From Actinomycetota bacterium (GTDB lineage Bacteria; Actinomycetota; Acidimicrobiia; Acidimicrobiales; Ilumatobacteraceae), in the NCBI GenBank assembly GCA_016871355.1, contig VFZC01000013.1, positions 1 through 63,083 of the forward strand: 63,083 nt of DNA, written 5' to 3'. The notes below the pieces were generated by a model. That model made no database searches, was not told the origin of the DNA, and saw nothing but the letters and a program-made list of their open reading frames with translations. Position numbers and translations under genes: made by a program. Numbering within the stretch: position 1 is the stretch's first letter; each line of letters starts with the position of its first letter. Of this stretch, positions 35,466 to 44,708 are shown one piece after another.

Positions 35466-36290
35466 GTGCTCTTATGGAGTACGGGTTTCATCGTGGCCCG
35501 CTTCGCCACGCGTGATGCCGGAGCGCTCACGTTCCTCTTTCTTCGCATGGTGGCCGCCGCGGCCATCTTGTGGTTGGTTGCCGCGGCGACGGGTGCCCCG
35601 AAACTGTCGCGTTCCGATACGCAGTGGGCGGCCACGGCTGGTCTGGGTCTGCACGCGGTGTATTTGGGTGGCGTGTTCATCGCAGCCAGTTGGGGATTGC
35701 CGTCGGGACTGTCGGCGTTGATCGCGGGCCTGCACCCCGTCGTCACGTCGGTGGGTGCGCTCGTCATCCTTCGTGAGCGCCTCTCTTCGATGCAGTGGAT
35801 CGGAGTTGGCCTCGGTGTCGGTGGGGTAGTGGCAGTCGTGATCGACCGCTTGGAAGCCGGTGTGAGAGGCATCACGGCCGGTGCGATCGTGGCGATGGTC
35901 TTGTCGGTGCTCGGTATGGCCACCGGCACTTTGGTTCAGCGGGCCAAAGGCGGCACGATGCCGTTGTTGCGCGGCACCGCTGTTCAGTACGCGTCAGCGG
36001 CCGTCGTGTTGGGCATCGGGTCGGTCGTGCACGAAGGATTCGAGGTTCAACTCACCGTGCGTTTCTGGTGGTCGTTGCTCTGGGCGGTTGGTGTGCTGTC
36101 GATCGCCGCGGTGCTCATCATGTTGTGGTTGCTGCAGAGGCGCGCCACGGTGCGGGTGAGCAGTTTGTTCTTCTTGACGCCGGCCCTCAGCACGCTGGAA
36201 GGTGCGCTGTTGTTCGATGAGCGCCTCGGCGCGTTGGCCGTAGCCGGCCTGGGTGTCGCCCTGGTGGGCGTCTACCTCACGACTCGCTAA
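35466..36290 (+). CDS. EamA/DMT family transporter
   Basis: This 274-residue protein has about ten membrane helices in two repeats (VLLWSTGFIVARFA... and ITAGAIVAMVLSVLGMATGTL...). It has SGLSALIAGLHPVVTSVGALVILRERLS and a matching second-repeat FFLTPALSTLEGALLFDERLG, typical of drug/metabolite exporters. The GTG at 35466 opens almost inside the first helix and no other canonical start exists upstream, so a few residues may be missing from a non-standard start. It is separated from the ABC genes by the terminator at 35404. Its substrate is unknown; export of an amine or amino acid from the pathway is possible. Confidence 0.85.
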   Translation: MLLWSTGFIVARFATRDAGALTFLFLRMVAAAAILWLVAAATGAPKLSRSDTQWAATAGLGLHAVYLGGVFIAASWGLPSGLSALIAGLHPVVTSVGALVILRERLSSMQWIGVGLGVGGVVAVVIDRLEAGVRGITAGAIVAMVLSVLGMATGTLVQRAKGGTMPLLRGTAVQYASAAVVLGIGSVVHEGFEVQLTVRFWWSLLWAVGVLSIAAVLIMLWLLQRRATVRVSSLFFLTPALSTLEGALLFDERLGALAVAGLGVALVGVYLTTR

Positions 36291-36309
36291 CCCCGTTGTT
36301 CGGGTTGGG

Positions 36310-36360
36310 TGTTCTGGTGAGGATTTTTCACCCCCAGGGTGAAAAATCCTCACCAGAACA
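36310..36360. repeat. Perfect 24-bp inverted repeat (dispersed palindrome family)
   Basis: Arms 36310-36333 and 36337-36360 are exact reverse complements around CCA. The arm reads TGTTCTGGTGAGGATTTTT and continues CACCC. It lies between convergent genes (eamA and the aminotransferase) and is the best consensus member of the family. Confidence 0.9.
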
Positions 36361-36398
36361 CCGGTTCACCGAGCCACATACACGCACTTCGTGTGGGA

Positions 36399-37751
36399 TC
36401 AGCCGGTGTAGCGCGCGTCGGCCAGGCTGAGTACCTCGTCGATGATCGCGATGCCCTGACGCATTTCGTCGTCGCTCGTGGTGAGCGGCGGAACCACATG
36501 GATGCGGTTGAAGTGCGTGAACGGCCACAGGCCGCGGGCCTTGCAGGCTCCGATGAGTTCGACCATGGGCGCGTTGGCCTCGCCGGCGGCGTTGAACGGC
36601 ACGAGCGGCTCGCGCGTCTCGCGATTCTTCACCAATTCGATGGCCCAGAACACGCCGATACCGCGCACATCACCCACGCTCGGATGCTTGGCCTTCAACT
36701 TCTCGAGTTCGGGTCCGATCACGTTGCGACCGAGATGACGCGCGTGGTCGATGATGCCTTCCTCTTCGAAAATGTTGATGCTCGCAACCGCCGAGGCGCA
36801 CGCCAACGGATGGCCCGAGTAGGTGAGTCCGCCCGGGAACTGGCGCTCCTTGAAGGTGTCGGCGATGCGACGGCTGATGATCACGCCGCCCAACGGGATG
36901 TAACCCGAGTTGACACCCTTGGCGAAGCAGATGAGATCGGGAACGACGTCCCAGGCGTCGACGGCGAACCACTCACCACAACGACCGAAGCCCGACATCA
37001 CTTCGTCAGCGATGAACACGATGCCGAACTCGTCGCAGATGGAGCGCACGCCATCGAGATAACCGGGCGGCGGCACGAGGATGCCGTTGGTGCCCACCAC
37101 GGCTTCGAGCATGATCGCGGCCACGGTCTTGGGGCCCTCCACCATGATCACGTCGCGCAGGTGCTGCAGTGCGCGCTGCGTCTCTTGAATGTCGTCGGTG
37201 CTGTGGAACGCCGAACGGTACGGATACGGACCCCAGAACTTCACGATGCCGGGCATGCCGGGTTCGCTCGGCCAACGACGCGGATCGCCGGTGGCCTGAA
37301 TCGCGCCGGCGGTAGCGCCGTGATAGCTGCGGTACGTGGTGAGAACTTTCAGGCGTCCGGTGTGCAGACGCGCCATGCGCATCGCATTCTCGGTGGCTTC
37401 GGCGCCACCATTGGTGAAGAACACCATGTCGAGATCGCCGGGCGCGCGCTCGGTGATGAGACGAGCGGCTTCGCTGCGAGCATCGTTGGCGTGAATGGGT
37501 GCGATGGTGCACAAGCGCGCGGCCTGCTCTTGAATGGCGGCCACCAACTTGGGGTGCTGGTGTCCGATGTTGACGTTCACCAACTGACTCGAGAAGTCGA
37601 GGTAGCGTTTGCCGTGGTCGTCCCAAAACCAACTGCCTTCGGCGCCGGCGACCACGATCGGGCTGATGAGCCCTTGGGCCGACCACGAGTGGAACACGTG
37701 GGTGCGGTCGTTGACGAGAGCGTCGGACGGACGAGATTCGAGGCTGGTCAT
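36399..37751 (-). CDS. Class III aminotransferase (beta-alanine/omega-amino acid type)
   Basis: This is a 450-residue PLP enzyme of the omega-aminotransferase group. FFTNGGAEATENAMRMAR binds the phosphate, YRSYHGAT stacks on PLP, FIADEVMSGFGR holds the Asp, and CFAKGVNSGYIPLGG carries the PLP Lys. Such enzymes move the amino group of beta-alanine or beta-aminoisobutyrate to pyruvate or 2-oxoglutarate, giving (methyl)malonate semialdehyde. That is the substrate of the mmsA product at 29142, so it fills the step between the ureidopropionase and the dehydrogenase. The ATG at 37751 is used; the TTG two codons earlier is less likely. It faces the eamA gene. Confidence 0.88.
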   Translation of the reverse strand: MTSLESRPSDALVNDRTHVFHSWSAQGLISPIVVAGAEGSWFWDDHGKRYLDFSSQLVNVNIGHQHPKLVAAIQEQAARLCTIAPIHANDARSEAARLITERAPGDLDMVFFTNGGAEATENAMRMARLHTGRLKVLTTYRSYHGATAGAIQATGDPRRWPSEPGMPGIVKFWGPYPYRSAFHSTDDIQETQRALQHLRDVIMVEGPKTVAAIMLEAVVGTNGILVPPPGYLDGVRSICDEFGIVFIADEVMSGFGRCGEWFAVDAWDVVPDLICFAKGVNSGYIPLGGVIISRRIADTFKERQFPGGLTYSGHPLACASAVASINIFEEEGIIDHARHLGRNVIGPELEKLKAKHPSVGDVRGIGVFWAIELVKNRETREPLVPFNAAGEANAPMVELIGACKARGLWPFTHFNRIHVVPPLTTSDDEMRQGIAIIDEVLSLADARYTG

Positions 37752-37851
37752 ACCCAAAGATTATTCGTCACACCATCGACTGAACAAACCGCTCTTTGAT
37801 ACAGGACAAAGGGTTGACGCCTGTCACCGTGATCTTGCTACGGTCTCGCGC

Positions 37852-38520
37852 ATGGGTGAACGAGTTTCTTTCGCATCGAACGGTGGAACCTGCGAGGGCT
37901 ACCTCGCCGACGGTGGTGGTCCGGGTGTGATCGTCATTCAGGAGTGGTGGGGTCTCGTGCCGCACATCCAAGACGTGGCCGATCGATTCGCGGCCCAGGG
38001 CTACACCGCCCTCGCGCCCGATCTGTATCACGGACGCGCGTCGTTCGAACCCGACGAAGCCGGCAAGTTGATGATGGCGCTCAATCTGGAGAAGGCCGCC
38101 AAGGATCTCGGTGGCGCGGTGGATTTTCTGCAAGCCAAGACCGGGCGCACCTCGGTGGGTGTGGTCGGTTTCTGCATGGGTGGCGGGCTCACCTTGGTGT
38201 TGGCCACCCAGCGCCCCGATGCCGTGGCGGCCGCGGCTCCGTACTACGGCGTGATTCCGTGGCCCGAGGCGCAGCCCGATTGGTCGAAGCTCTCGGCCAA
38301 GGTGGTGGGCGAGTACGCCGAGAAGGACGGCTTCGCCGGACCCGCTGCGGTGAGCGCGCTCGAATCGCAGTTGAAGTCGTTCGGCAAGGACGTCACGCTG
38401 CACGTTCACGCCGCTGCCGATCACGCGTTCTTTAACGACACGCGCCCCGATGTGTACGACGCGTCGGCGGCGGCCACGGCGTTCGCGCGCACGCTCGACT
38501 TGTTCGCCAGCACTCTGTAA
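37852..38520 (+). CDS. Dienelactone hydrolase family protein
   Basis: This is a 222-residue alpha/beta hydrolase. The DLH active site is complete: Glu31 in VIVIQEWWGL, nucleophile Cys108 in VGFCMGGGL, an Asp in YAEKDGFAG and His in AAADHAFFND. The family hydrolyses cyclic enol-lactones or related esters in the cytosol. The start ATG at 37852 is close to the divergent aminotransferase (100 bp). It could act on a ring-cleavage product, but nothing local proves it. Confidence 0.88.
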   Translation: MGERVSFASNGGTCEGYLADGGGPGVIVIQEWWGLVPHIQDVADRFAAQGYTALAPDLYHGRASFEPDEAGKLMMALNLEKAAKDLGGAVDFLQAKTGRTSVGVVGFCMGGGLTLVLATQRPDAVAAAAPYYGVIPWPEAQPDWSKLSAKVVGEYAEKDGFAGPAAVSALESQLKSFGKDVTLHVHAAADHAFFNDTRPDVYDASAAATAFARTLDLFASTL

Positions 38521-38547
38521 CGCGTCGCGAGTCAGCGGCTACAGAAA

Positions 38548-38991
38548 TCAGTCGGTGCAGAGATCGCCCGGCGCGCTCGTGCACAGGAGATCGAACGTGG
38601 GTCCGTCGACAATGCCATCCACGGTGAAGTTGTTCTCCCCCTGGAACGTGGCGACAGCGGTTTGCCTGTCGGGTCCGAGGTCGCCGTCCACCCGCACGTC
38701 GTTACCGAGAGCCACCAGGAGTTCTTGCACCAGGCGAACCGTCGTGCTGCGGTCGCATTTGATGAGCGGCAATACAGGCGGCATCTTCGTGATGGCGTCG
38801 TACGGCGAATCATCGAGCACGACGGGCTCGTCGATGTCGACCGCGGAATCACTGTCACCCGGCGCCACGGTGAGCGCGTCGTCGCTCACGATCGCGAGTG
38901 TGGTGGTGCTCGGGGCGGCGGCCGTGGTGACCGAGATGAAGTTGTACTTCGGGGCTTCGTCGTCGTTGCCCACGACCACGAGGCCGGTCAC
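38548..38991 (-). CDS. Membrane-anchored protein with peptidoglycan-binding-like domain
   Basis: From the GTG at 38991 the protein has 147 residues: a short hydrophobic start, an acidic Ser/Thr/Asp-rich linker, and a C-terminal domain like PG_binding_1 (LIKCDRSTTVRLVQELLVALG, VDGDLGPDRQTAVATFQGENN, VDGIVDGPTFDLLC). In frame upstream, codons to 39057 encode ALHKQTGFGLVRGTLGLIVG, which would complete a membrane helix. The only initiator there is ATA at 39057, 4 bp after the upstream stop and preceded by AGGGTGA. The true start may therefore be ATA, or ATG in relatives. It may sense or bind cell wall. It follows the CitE-like gene on the same strand. Confidence 0.72.
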   Translation of the reverse strand: MTGLVVVGNDDEAPKYNFISVTTAAAPSTTTLAIVSDDALTVAPGDSDSAVDIDEPVVLDDSPYDAITKMPPVLPLIKCDRSTTVRLVQELLVALGNDVRVDGDLGPDRQTAVATFQGENNFTVDGIVDGPTFDLLCTSAPGDLCTD

Positions 38992-39061
38992 GATGCCGAC
39001 GATGAGTCCAAGCGTGCCCCTGACGAGACCGAATCCGGTCTGCTTGTGGAGGGCTATGTGT

Positions 39062-39928
39062 TCACCCTAGGGCGTCGATGGCCGCCTGAACCGACAACAC
39101 GCGCCGCGCATTGTCGACGTGAAGGTTCTCGATCATGCGACCGTCGACAGTGATCACACCGCGTCCCTCGGCCTGTGCTTCGTCGAACGCGGCGATCACG
39201 CGACGCGCGTAGTCGACATTGGCATCGGTGGGAGCCCACACCTCGTTGCAGATGTCGACCTGGCCCGGGTGGATGAGGGTCTTGCCGTCGAAGCCCATGT
39301 GCATTCCCTGTTCGCATTCGGCGCGGAAGGCATCGAGATCCTTCACGTCGTTGAATACGCCGTCGAGGATGAGCTTGTCGGCTTCGCGGGCCGCCAGCAG
39401 AGCGGTGGCGAGATGGGGAACGAGCGGAGAACGTCCACGAACTTGAGTGGCACGCAGTTCTTTGGCCAAGTCGTTGGTGCCCATGATCAGCACGGCCACG
39501 CGCGGGTGAGCGGCGATCGCACGAGCGTTGAAGATGGCGGTGGGCGTTTCCACCATGGCCCAGATCTTCATGTCGGCGGGCGCTCCGGCTGCGGTGAGAT
39601 GTTGCGATACGGCGTCGAGTTGCTCGGTGTCGGCGATCTTGGGGATCACCACGGCCGACGCACCCGACTTGGCGGCCGCGGCGATGTCGTCGGCGCCCCA
39701 CTGCGTGTCGACGCCGTTGCAACGGATGGTCACTTCGCGATGTCCGTACGCACCGCTCTGTGCAGCCGCCACGGCGTTGGCTCGAGCGGCGGGCTTGGCG
39801 TCGGGTGCGACGGCGTCCTCCAGATCGAAGATGAGCGCATCAGCGGGAATTGTCTTGGCCTTCTCGAGTGCCTTCGCGTTGGACGAGGGCATGTACAGCA
39901 CGGAACGGCGAGGACGCAGGTCGGACAT
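39062..39928 (-). CDS. CitE-like CoA-ester lyase/thioesterase ((3S)-malyl-CoA thioesterase-like)
   Basis: This is a 288-residue HpcH/HpaI-fold enzyme. It has RRSVLYMPSSNAKALEKA, FDLEDAVAPDAK (metal-binding Glu/Asp), VTIRCNGVDTQWGADD, IWAMVETPTAIFNA and LIMGTNDLAKELRA, then GFDGKTLIHPGQVDICN. The pattern resembles the Mcl2-type malyl-CoA thioesterase or CitE-like proteins more than citrate lyase itself, and no CitD or CitF is near. In the ethylmalonyl-CoA pathway Mcl2 releases malate from malyl-CoA. It sits 24 bp after the Mcl1-like gene on the same strand, preceded by AAAGGAGT. The exact CoA ester is inferred from context. Confidence 0.82.
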   Translation of the reverse strand: MSDLRPRRSVLYMPSSNAKALEKAKTIPADALIFDLEDAVAPDAKPAARANAVAAAQSGAYGHREVTIRCNGVDTQWGADDIAAAAKSGASAVVIPKIADTEQLDAVSQHLTAAGAPADMKIWAMVETPTAIFNARAIAAHPRVAVLIMGTNDLAKELRATQVRGRSPLVPHLATALLAAREADKLILDGVFNDVKDLDAFRAECEQGMHMGFDGKTLIHPGQVDICNEVWAPTDANVDYARRVIAAFDEAQAEGRGVITVDGRMIENLHVDNARRVLSVQAAIDALG

Positions 39929-39952
39929 GGCGACTCCTTTTCGAAATCGAGA

Positions 39953-41002
39953 TCAGAAACCGTAGGACTGGGCGAGTTCGGGATCGCGTGCGGCGAGTTC
40001 GCGCGCCAACTGCACGACCACCTTGCACTGCTTGACCGACGCGTCGTCTTCCATCTTGCCGTCGAGCATGATGGCGCCGGTGCCGTCGCCCATGGCGTCG
40101 ATCACGCGCATCGCGTGGGCCACGTCACTCGGACGCGGGCTGAACACGCGACGCGCGATGTCGATCTGAACCGGGTGCAACGACCACGCACCGACGCAAC
40201 CCAGCAGATACGCGTTGCGGAACTGGTCTTCACAGGCGGTGGTGTCCTTGATGTCACCGAACGGCCCGTAGAAGGGGAGGATGCCGTGCATCACGCAAGC
40301 GTCGACCATGCGTGCCATCGTGTAGTGCCACAAATCCTGCTGGAAGATCGTGCGCGGCGCGTTGGGGTCGGACGGGTTGGGGTCTTGACGTACGAGATAG
40401 TCGGGATGTCCGCCGCCCACGCGCGTGGTCTTCATACGGCGATTGGCCGCGAGGTCGGCCGGTCCGAGCGAGAGGCCTTGCATGCGCGGTGACGCGCCGC
40501 AGATTTCTTCGACGTTGGCGACTCCGCGTGCGGTTTCGAGAATCGCGTGAATGAGGAGCGGCTCCTTCAGCCCGGCCTTGGCTTCGAGTTGAGCGAGCAG
40601 ACGATCGACGTAGTGGATGTCTTCGGGTCCCTCGACTTTGGGGATCATGATCACGTCGAATTTGTCACCCACTTCGGTGACGATGGCGGTGAGGTCGTCG
40701 AGCGCCCACGGCGAGTCAAGACTGTTGACGCGCGTCCAGAGTTGTGTGCTGCCCATCGGAACGGTCTGAGCCACTTTCACTAGACCGGCACGCGCGGCTT
40801 CCTTGTCGGTGGCCGGAACGCCGTCTTCGAGATTGCCGAGGAGGATGTCGACGGTGGGGACGATCTCGGGGAGCTTCGACACCATCTTCTCGTTGGACGG
40901 CGGGAAGAAGTGGATCATCCTGCTGGGGCGGAAGGGGATCTCGCGGACGGGTTCGGGGGCGCCGACGGCGAGCGGTTTGAAGAAGTCACGGGCACTGCGC
41001 AC
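39953..41002 (-). CDS. Beta-methylmalyl-CoA / L-malyl-CoA lyase-like
   Basis: This is a 349-residue HpcH/HpaI-fold lyase. Visible are [87 protein letters not shown] and a late [22 protein letters not shown]. The order and spacing match Mcl1-type lyases, which split beta-methylmalyl-CoA into glyoxylate and propionyl-CoA and join acetyl-CoA with glyoxylate. One unusual point is the substitution NLEDGVP for the usual DLEDSVAP. Together with the Mcl2-like gene downstream, the methylsuccinyl-CoA dehydrogenase-like gene and the MaoC gene, it supports an ethylmalonyl-CoA pathway. It is divergent from the HAD gene (29 bp). Confidence 0.82.
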   Translation of the reverse strand: MRSARDFFKPLAVGAPEPVREIPFRPSRMIHFFPPSNEKMVSKLPEIVPTVDILLGNLEDGVPATDKEAARAGLVKVAQTVPMGSTQLWTRVNSLDSPWALDDLTAIVTEVGDKFDVIMIPKVEGPEDIHYVDRLLAQLEAKAGLKEPLLIHAILETARGVANVEEICGASPRMQGLSLGPADLAANRRMKTTRVGGGHPDYLVRQDPNPSDPNAPRTIFQQDLWHYTMARMVDACVMHGILPFYGPFGDIKDTTACEDQFRNAYLLGCVGAWSLHPVQIDIARRVFSPRPSDVAHAMRVIDAMGDGTGAIMLDGKMEDDASVKQCKVVVQLARELAARDPELAQSYGF

Positions 41003-41031
41003 GGTGCGAGGGTACGCCCTACCCTGGGTGC

Positions 41032-41730
41032 GTGGCTAGTTCCGTCGTCATTCATGGGCACGAGGTGGATGCGGTGCTCTTCGACGCGGGCGGCATCTTC
41101 GTGATTCCCGACCCGCACGTGCTGGCGCCGTTGTTGGCGTACTACGGAGCGAGCTCCGATCTCGACGTGTATCACCGTGCGCACTACGCCGGGATGGCGG
41201 CCAAGTCGCGGGCCGGATCACCCGAGTCGGATTGGTCGGTGTACAACGCCGAATACGTGGCGGTAGCCGGTGTGTCCGAACAGGATCGGGCCGAGGCGGC
41301 CGAGGTTCTCGGGCGGACGCGTAACGCGCACACCTGGCGTCATCCGTTGCGCGACAGCGTCGAGGCGTTGCGTGCGTTGCACGAGCGGCAGGTGCCGATC
41401 GGTGTGGTGAGCAACGCCATGGGTCAGATTGAGTCGGTCTTGGCGCGCTCGGGTGTATGTCAGGTGGGCGAGGGTGCGGGCGTTCCGGTGCGGGTAGTGG
41501 TCGACAGTCACGTGGTGGGTGTGGCCAAACCCGATCCGCGTATCTTCGATTTCGGGATGGCGGCGTTGCCCGGAATCGATCGGTCGCGCGTGGCGTACGT
41601 AGGCGACAGCGTGACGATGGACGTGGATGGGGCGCGTAACGCGGGGTTGTTGCCGGTGTTGCTCGATCCGTACGACGACCACGAAGGCGCAGCGTTCCTC
41701 CGCCTCACTTCCCTCCTCGACCTCCTGTGA
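41032..41730 (+). CDS. HAD-superfamily hydrolase-like protein
   Basis: This 232-residue HAD-fold protein starts at a GTG. Motif I reads VLFDAGGIF: the nucleophile Asp18 is present but the second Asp of DxD is Gly. Motif II is in GVVSNAMGQ, motif III Lys in [13 protein letters not shown] and motif IV in [19 protein letters not shown]. Loss of the general acid Asp argues against ordinary phosphatase activity and is typical of dehalogenase-like or non-hydrolytic members. It overlaps the next gene by 4 bases (GTGA), suggesting a functional pair with the methyltransferase. Confidence 0.83.
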   Translation: MASSVVIHGHEVDAVLFDAGGIFVIPDPHVLAPLLAYYGASSDLDVYHRAHYAGMAAKSRAGSPESDWSVYNAEYVAVAGVSEQDRAEAAEVLGRTRNAHTWRHPLRDSVEALRALHERQVPIGVVSNAMGQIESVLARSGVCQVGEGAGVPVRVVVDSHVVGVAKPDPRIFDFGMAALPGIDRSRVAYVGDSVTMDVDGARNAGLLPVLLDPYDDHEGAAFLRLTSLLDLL

Positions 41731-42371
41731 CACCTTTGCCGCCCGACGCGTCGAGTGCCGGTGTGCCGGGGGAGATGGTGTCGGCGCGTTGGGTCGAGTG
41801 GCGGCGGTCGGTCGATCTCGACAAGTACGACGCGCGATGGGAATCGATGGCGGCGCGGGGTGAGTCGGTCCATGGTGAAGCCGATGCGGTGTCACGTCTC
41901 TCGCGCGATCACTTCGACGGTGGCACCCTCACCGTTCTCGATGCTGGTTGCGGCACGGGGCGTCTCGGAATCGAACTTGCGAATCGCGGCCATCGTGTGG
42001 TCGGAGTCGATCTCGATCCCGACATGATCGACCGTGCTCGTCGCAAGCGCTCCGACATCGAATGGCACGCGACTGATCTCGTGGCCTTTACGACATTGAC
42101 GAGGTTCGACCTCGTCGTGATGGCCGGCAACATTCCGAACTTCTGCCGGCCCGGCGAGCAAGAGCGAATTGTCGCCAACCTGGCGCAGCTACTCGCACCA
42201 CACGGCTTGCTCGTTTGTGGCTGGTCGCAGGAGTCGAACGACGACTCGTATCACGCCGAGCAATTCATCGCCGATGGTGAAGCCAACGGGCTGTCACTCG
42301 TGAGCGCGTGGAAGAACTGGGAAGGTGACGCGTTCGAGAACGGCGACTATGCCGTGATCGTTCTGTCGTAA
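41727..42371 (+). CDS. Class I SAM-dependent methyltransferase
   Basis: This is a 214-residue Rossmann-fold methyltransferase. The SAM loop is VLDAGCGTGRLGIELANRGH, followed by the acidic VVGVDLDPDMIDRAR and ATDLVAF. VVMAGNIPNF stands in place of motif IV, and the protein ends in a beta-strand-rich tail. The long N-terminal helix (RWVEWRRSVDLDKYDARWESMAARG) is unusual. The substrate is not identifiable. It is translationally coupled to the HAD gene and convergent with the acyl-CoA dehydrogenase, 10 bp apart. Confidence 0.86.
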   Translation: MTPLPPDASSAGVPGEMVSARWVEWRRSVDLDKYDARWESMAARGESVHGEADAVSRLSRDHFDGGTLTVLDAGCGTGRLGIELANRGHRVVGVDLDPDMIDRARRKRSDIEWHATDLVAFTTLTRFDLVVMAGNIPNFCRPGEQERIVANLAQLLAPHGLLVCGWSQESNDDSYHAEQFIADGEANGLSLVSAWKNWEGDAFENGDYAVIVLS

Positions 42372-42381
42372 CCGGTCTTGA

Positions 42382-43992
42382 TTACGAGACGAGGCGGCGG
42401 GCGATGACCTTGAGGCACAAGGTTTCGTCGGCACCTTCGAAGATGCTCAACACGCGCGCATCCACGAACAACCGGCTCACGCTGTATTCCTCGGCGTAGC
42501 CGTACCCGCCGTGAATCTGCATGGCTTCGCGCGTGACCCACTCGGCGGCTTTGCACACGTACGCCTTCACCATCGACGCCTCAATGGCACCCTCGCCCTT
42601 GGCCATCAACCTCGACACCTGATAGCTGAACTGGCGACCGGCCTGGATGAGCACCGCCATGCGACCCAACTTCACCTTCGTGAGTTGGTACTCGGCGATG
42701 TTGTTCCCGAACACATTGCGGTTGTGCGCGTGGTCGTAAGCGGCTTCGTACGCGGCCTGCATCACGCCCACCGCGCGCGCGGCCGTCTGCAGACGACCGT
42801 TCTCGAAACCTTCCATCTGGTAGTAGAAGCCTTTGCCGAGCCCACTCTCTTCACCGATGAGATTGGTAGCGGGCACCCACCAGTTGTCGAGAGCGATCTC
42901 GTACGAGTGCATACCGCGGTAACCGATGGTGTCGATCGGGCGGCCTTCCATCTTTCCCACCGAGCCATCGGCGCGAACGTTCTGCGTGAACTCGAAACCG
43001 TGGGCTTCGCCGCGCGGCTTCGGCACGATGAAAAGACTCAGACCCTTGTGCGTGAGCGAGCGATCGGGGTTGGTGCGCGCGAGCAACATCAACACGTCGG
43101 CGCGGCCGGCAAACGTACACCACGTCTTCACACCGTTGATCACGTAACCGGACTGTCCGTCGGGACCTTCGGCCGGCGTGGCGGTCACCTTGAGGCCAGC
43201 CACGTCGCTGCCGTAGTCGGGCTCGGTCACGGCAACCGCGACCATCACTTCGGCGGTGGCCAACTTGGGCAGCCACTCCTGCTTCTGCGCCTCGGTGCCA
43301 CCCTTCACGAGCGCGCGGGTGAGGATCTCGGGACGCGTGATGAGCGAACCGCCGATACCGAGCGAACCACGGCTCAACTCTTCGGTGGCCACGACCATGG
43401 CGAGGTATTCACCTTCGCCACCTTCGGAGAACCCGCCGTACTCGCTCGGCACCGACAAGCCGAACGCACCCATCTCGGCGAGACCACTGATGATCTCTTC
43501 CGGAACGTCCTCGTTGAAACGGTGCACGTGCTCGGCGCGCGGCGCGATCACTTTCTCGGCGAACGACCGGAACGTGTCCTGCACCATCTCGAACTCCTCG
43601 TCGAGGTGACGCGGACCCTGAACATCGGCGAGCGACGCCACGAAGTCCGGATCGCGATATGTACCGATGAACGACAATGCGGAGTCGAGCGCACCACGCT
43701 CAAGACCCCACAGCGATTCGCGACCGAGGAACTTGCCCATGAGATCGTGCGCCATGTCGGCGGTGTACGCGCAGGTGATGAGACCTTCGTGGTTGCCCTT
43801 GGCGCCGTAGTCGAGCAGCGAACGCGCGGTCTCGACCGCCGACGCTGCGTGCGCGAGGTCGTAGGCCAGTACTTGGTGCTTGTCGGGGCCACCGATCTCG
43901 GACAGATGACGAAGGGCTTTGCCGACGGCGCGCGACGCAAGATCGATCACATCGGCAGCGGTCTGGAGGTCGGGGGCGACGGTGGTGCTCAT
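42382..43992 (-). CDS. Acyl-CoA dehydrogenase, methylsuccinyl-CoA dehydrogenase-like
   Basis: This protein has 536 residues from the ATG at 43992. An N-terminal extension of about 130 residues (helical, DLQTAADVIDLASRAVGKAL) precedes a full acyl-CoA dehydrogenase: FAEKVIAPRAEHVH, MVAVAVTEPDYGSDVAG, GYVINGVKTWCTFAGRAD, and the C-terminal MQIHGGYGYAEEYSVSRLFVDARVLSIFEGADE. The extension and length fit methylsuccinyl-CoA dehydrogenase, which makes mesaconyl-CoA in the ethylmalonyl-CoA pathway; ordinary family members have about 380 residues. The catalytic base aligns with the Glu in FEGADE. Electrons would leave through ETF. It is divergent from the LOG gene (113 bp). Confidence 0.85.
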   Translation of the reverse strand: MSTTVAPDLQTAADVIDLASRAVGKALRHLSEIGGPDKHQVLAYDLAHAASAVETARSLLDYGAKGNHEGLITCAYTADMAHDLMGKFLGRESLWGLERGALDSALSFIGTYRDPDFVASLADVQGPRHLDEEFEMVQDTFRSFAEKVIAPRAEHVHRFNEDVPEEIISGLAEMGAFGLSVPSEYGGFSEGGEGEYLAMVVATEELSRGSLGIGGSLITRPEILTRALVKGGTEAQKQEWLPKLATAEVMVAVAVTEPDYGSDVAGLKVTATPAEGPDGQSGYVINGVKTWCTFAGRADVLMLLARTNPDRSLTHKGLSLFIVPKPRGEAHGFEFTQNVRADGSVGKMEGRPIDTIGYRGMHSYEIALDNWWVPATNLIGEESGLGKGFYYQMEGFENGRLQTAARAVGVMQAAYEAAYDHAHNRNVFGNNIAEYQLTKVKLGRMAVLIQAGRQFSYQVSRLMAKGEGAIEASMVKAYVCKAAEWVTREAMQIHGGYGYAEEYSVSRLFVDARVLSIFEGADETLCLKVIARRLVS

Positions 43993-44105
43993 CGGCGAGA
44001 ACGCTACTGGTGGGCCTTCGACCACCCCGAAGTGGTGACCCCGTTCGTCCACCCGGTCGTGCGTCACCTCCGGGCCATTTGGCGCCGGTGTGGGAACATG
44101 GGTTC

Positions 44106-44708
44106 ATGTCCGGGCTCATCTGCGTCTACTGCGGTTCGAGTTCGGGGGCCCGGCCCGAATTCGCCGACGAGGCGCGGCGCCTGGGCACCGAGATCGCCCG
44201 GGCCGGATTCGGTCTGGTGTACGGCGGCGGCCGAATCGGGCTGATGGGCATCGTGGCCGATGCGGTGCTGGAGGCGGGTGGCCATGTGCACGGCGTGATC
44301 CCCGAGCACCTCGTGCGGGCCGAGACCGCCCACACCGGCCTGCCCGTGCTCGACATGGTCGAGTCGATGCACGAACGCAAAGCGCGCATGGCCGAACTCG
44401 CCGCGGGTTTCATCGTGATGCCCGGCGGCTTCGGAACATTCGACGAAGCGTTCGAAATCCTCACCTGGAACCAGTTGGGTCTCGTCACCAAACCGCTCGT
44501 GTTCCTCGACGGCACCGGCTTCTACGGTCCGTTGCTTGCGGCCCTCGATCACGTGGTCGAGTCGGGATTCGTCGCACCGCAATCCCGACGAATCGCCGCT
44601 GTTGCGCGCACACCGGAAGAAGCGGTGCGCATCGCGTCGGGTCCGGCCCCCAATGTTCCAGGCAAGTTGAGTTCACTCGATGTGACGGCGAAGAGGAGCT
44701 CGTTGTGA
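44106..44708 (+). CDS. LOG family protein (nucleoside monophosphate phosphoribohydrolase-like)
   Basis: This is a 200-residue Rossmann-like protein of the TIGR00730/LOG group. Hallmarks are ICVYCGSSSGARPEF, LVYGGGRIGLMGIVADA, MHERKARM (catalytic Arg/Glu region) and MPGGFGTFDEAFE (PGGxGTxxE). The family cleaves nucleoside 5'-monophosphates to a base and ribose phosphate; plant and some bacterial members release cytokinins. The ATG at 44106 matches the family N-terminus; the longer open frame upstream does not. It overlaps the serine hydrolase by 4 bases (GTGA). Confidence 0.92.
   Translation: MSGLICVYCGSSSGARPEFADEARRLGTEIARAGFGLVYGGGRIGLMGIVADAVLEAGGHVHGVIPEHLVRAETAHTGLPVLDMVESMHERKARMAELAAGFIVMPGGFGTFDEAFEILTWNQLGLVTKPLVFLDGTGFYGPLLAALDHVVESGFVAPQSRRIAAVARTPEEAVRIASGPAPNVPGKLSSLDVTAKRSSL

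Noticed and set aside
36310-36360. Ordinary intrinsic terminator
   Set aside because: The T-run lies inside the 5' arm on either strand and no T-run follows the stem; function stays open, so it is listed as a repeat.
39062-41002. Citrate lyase operon
   Set aside because: There is no CitD acyl carrier or CitF; the two lyase-fold proteins fit malyl-CoA chemistry better.
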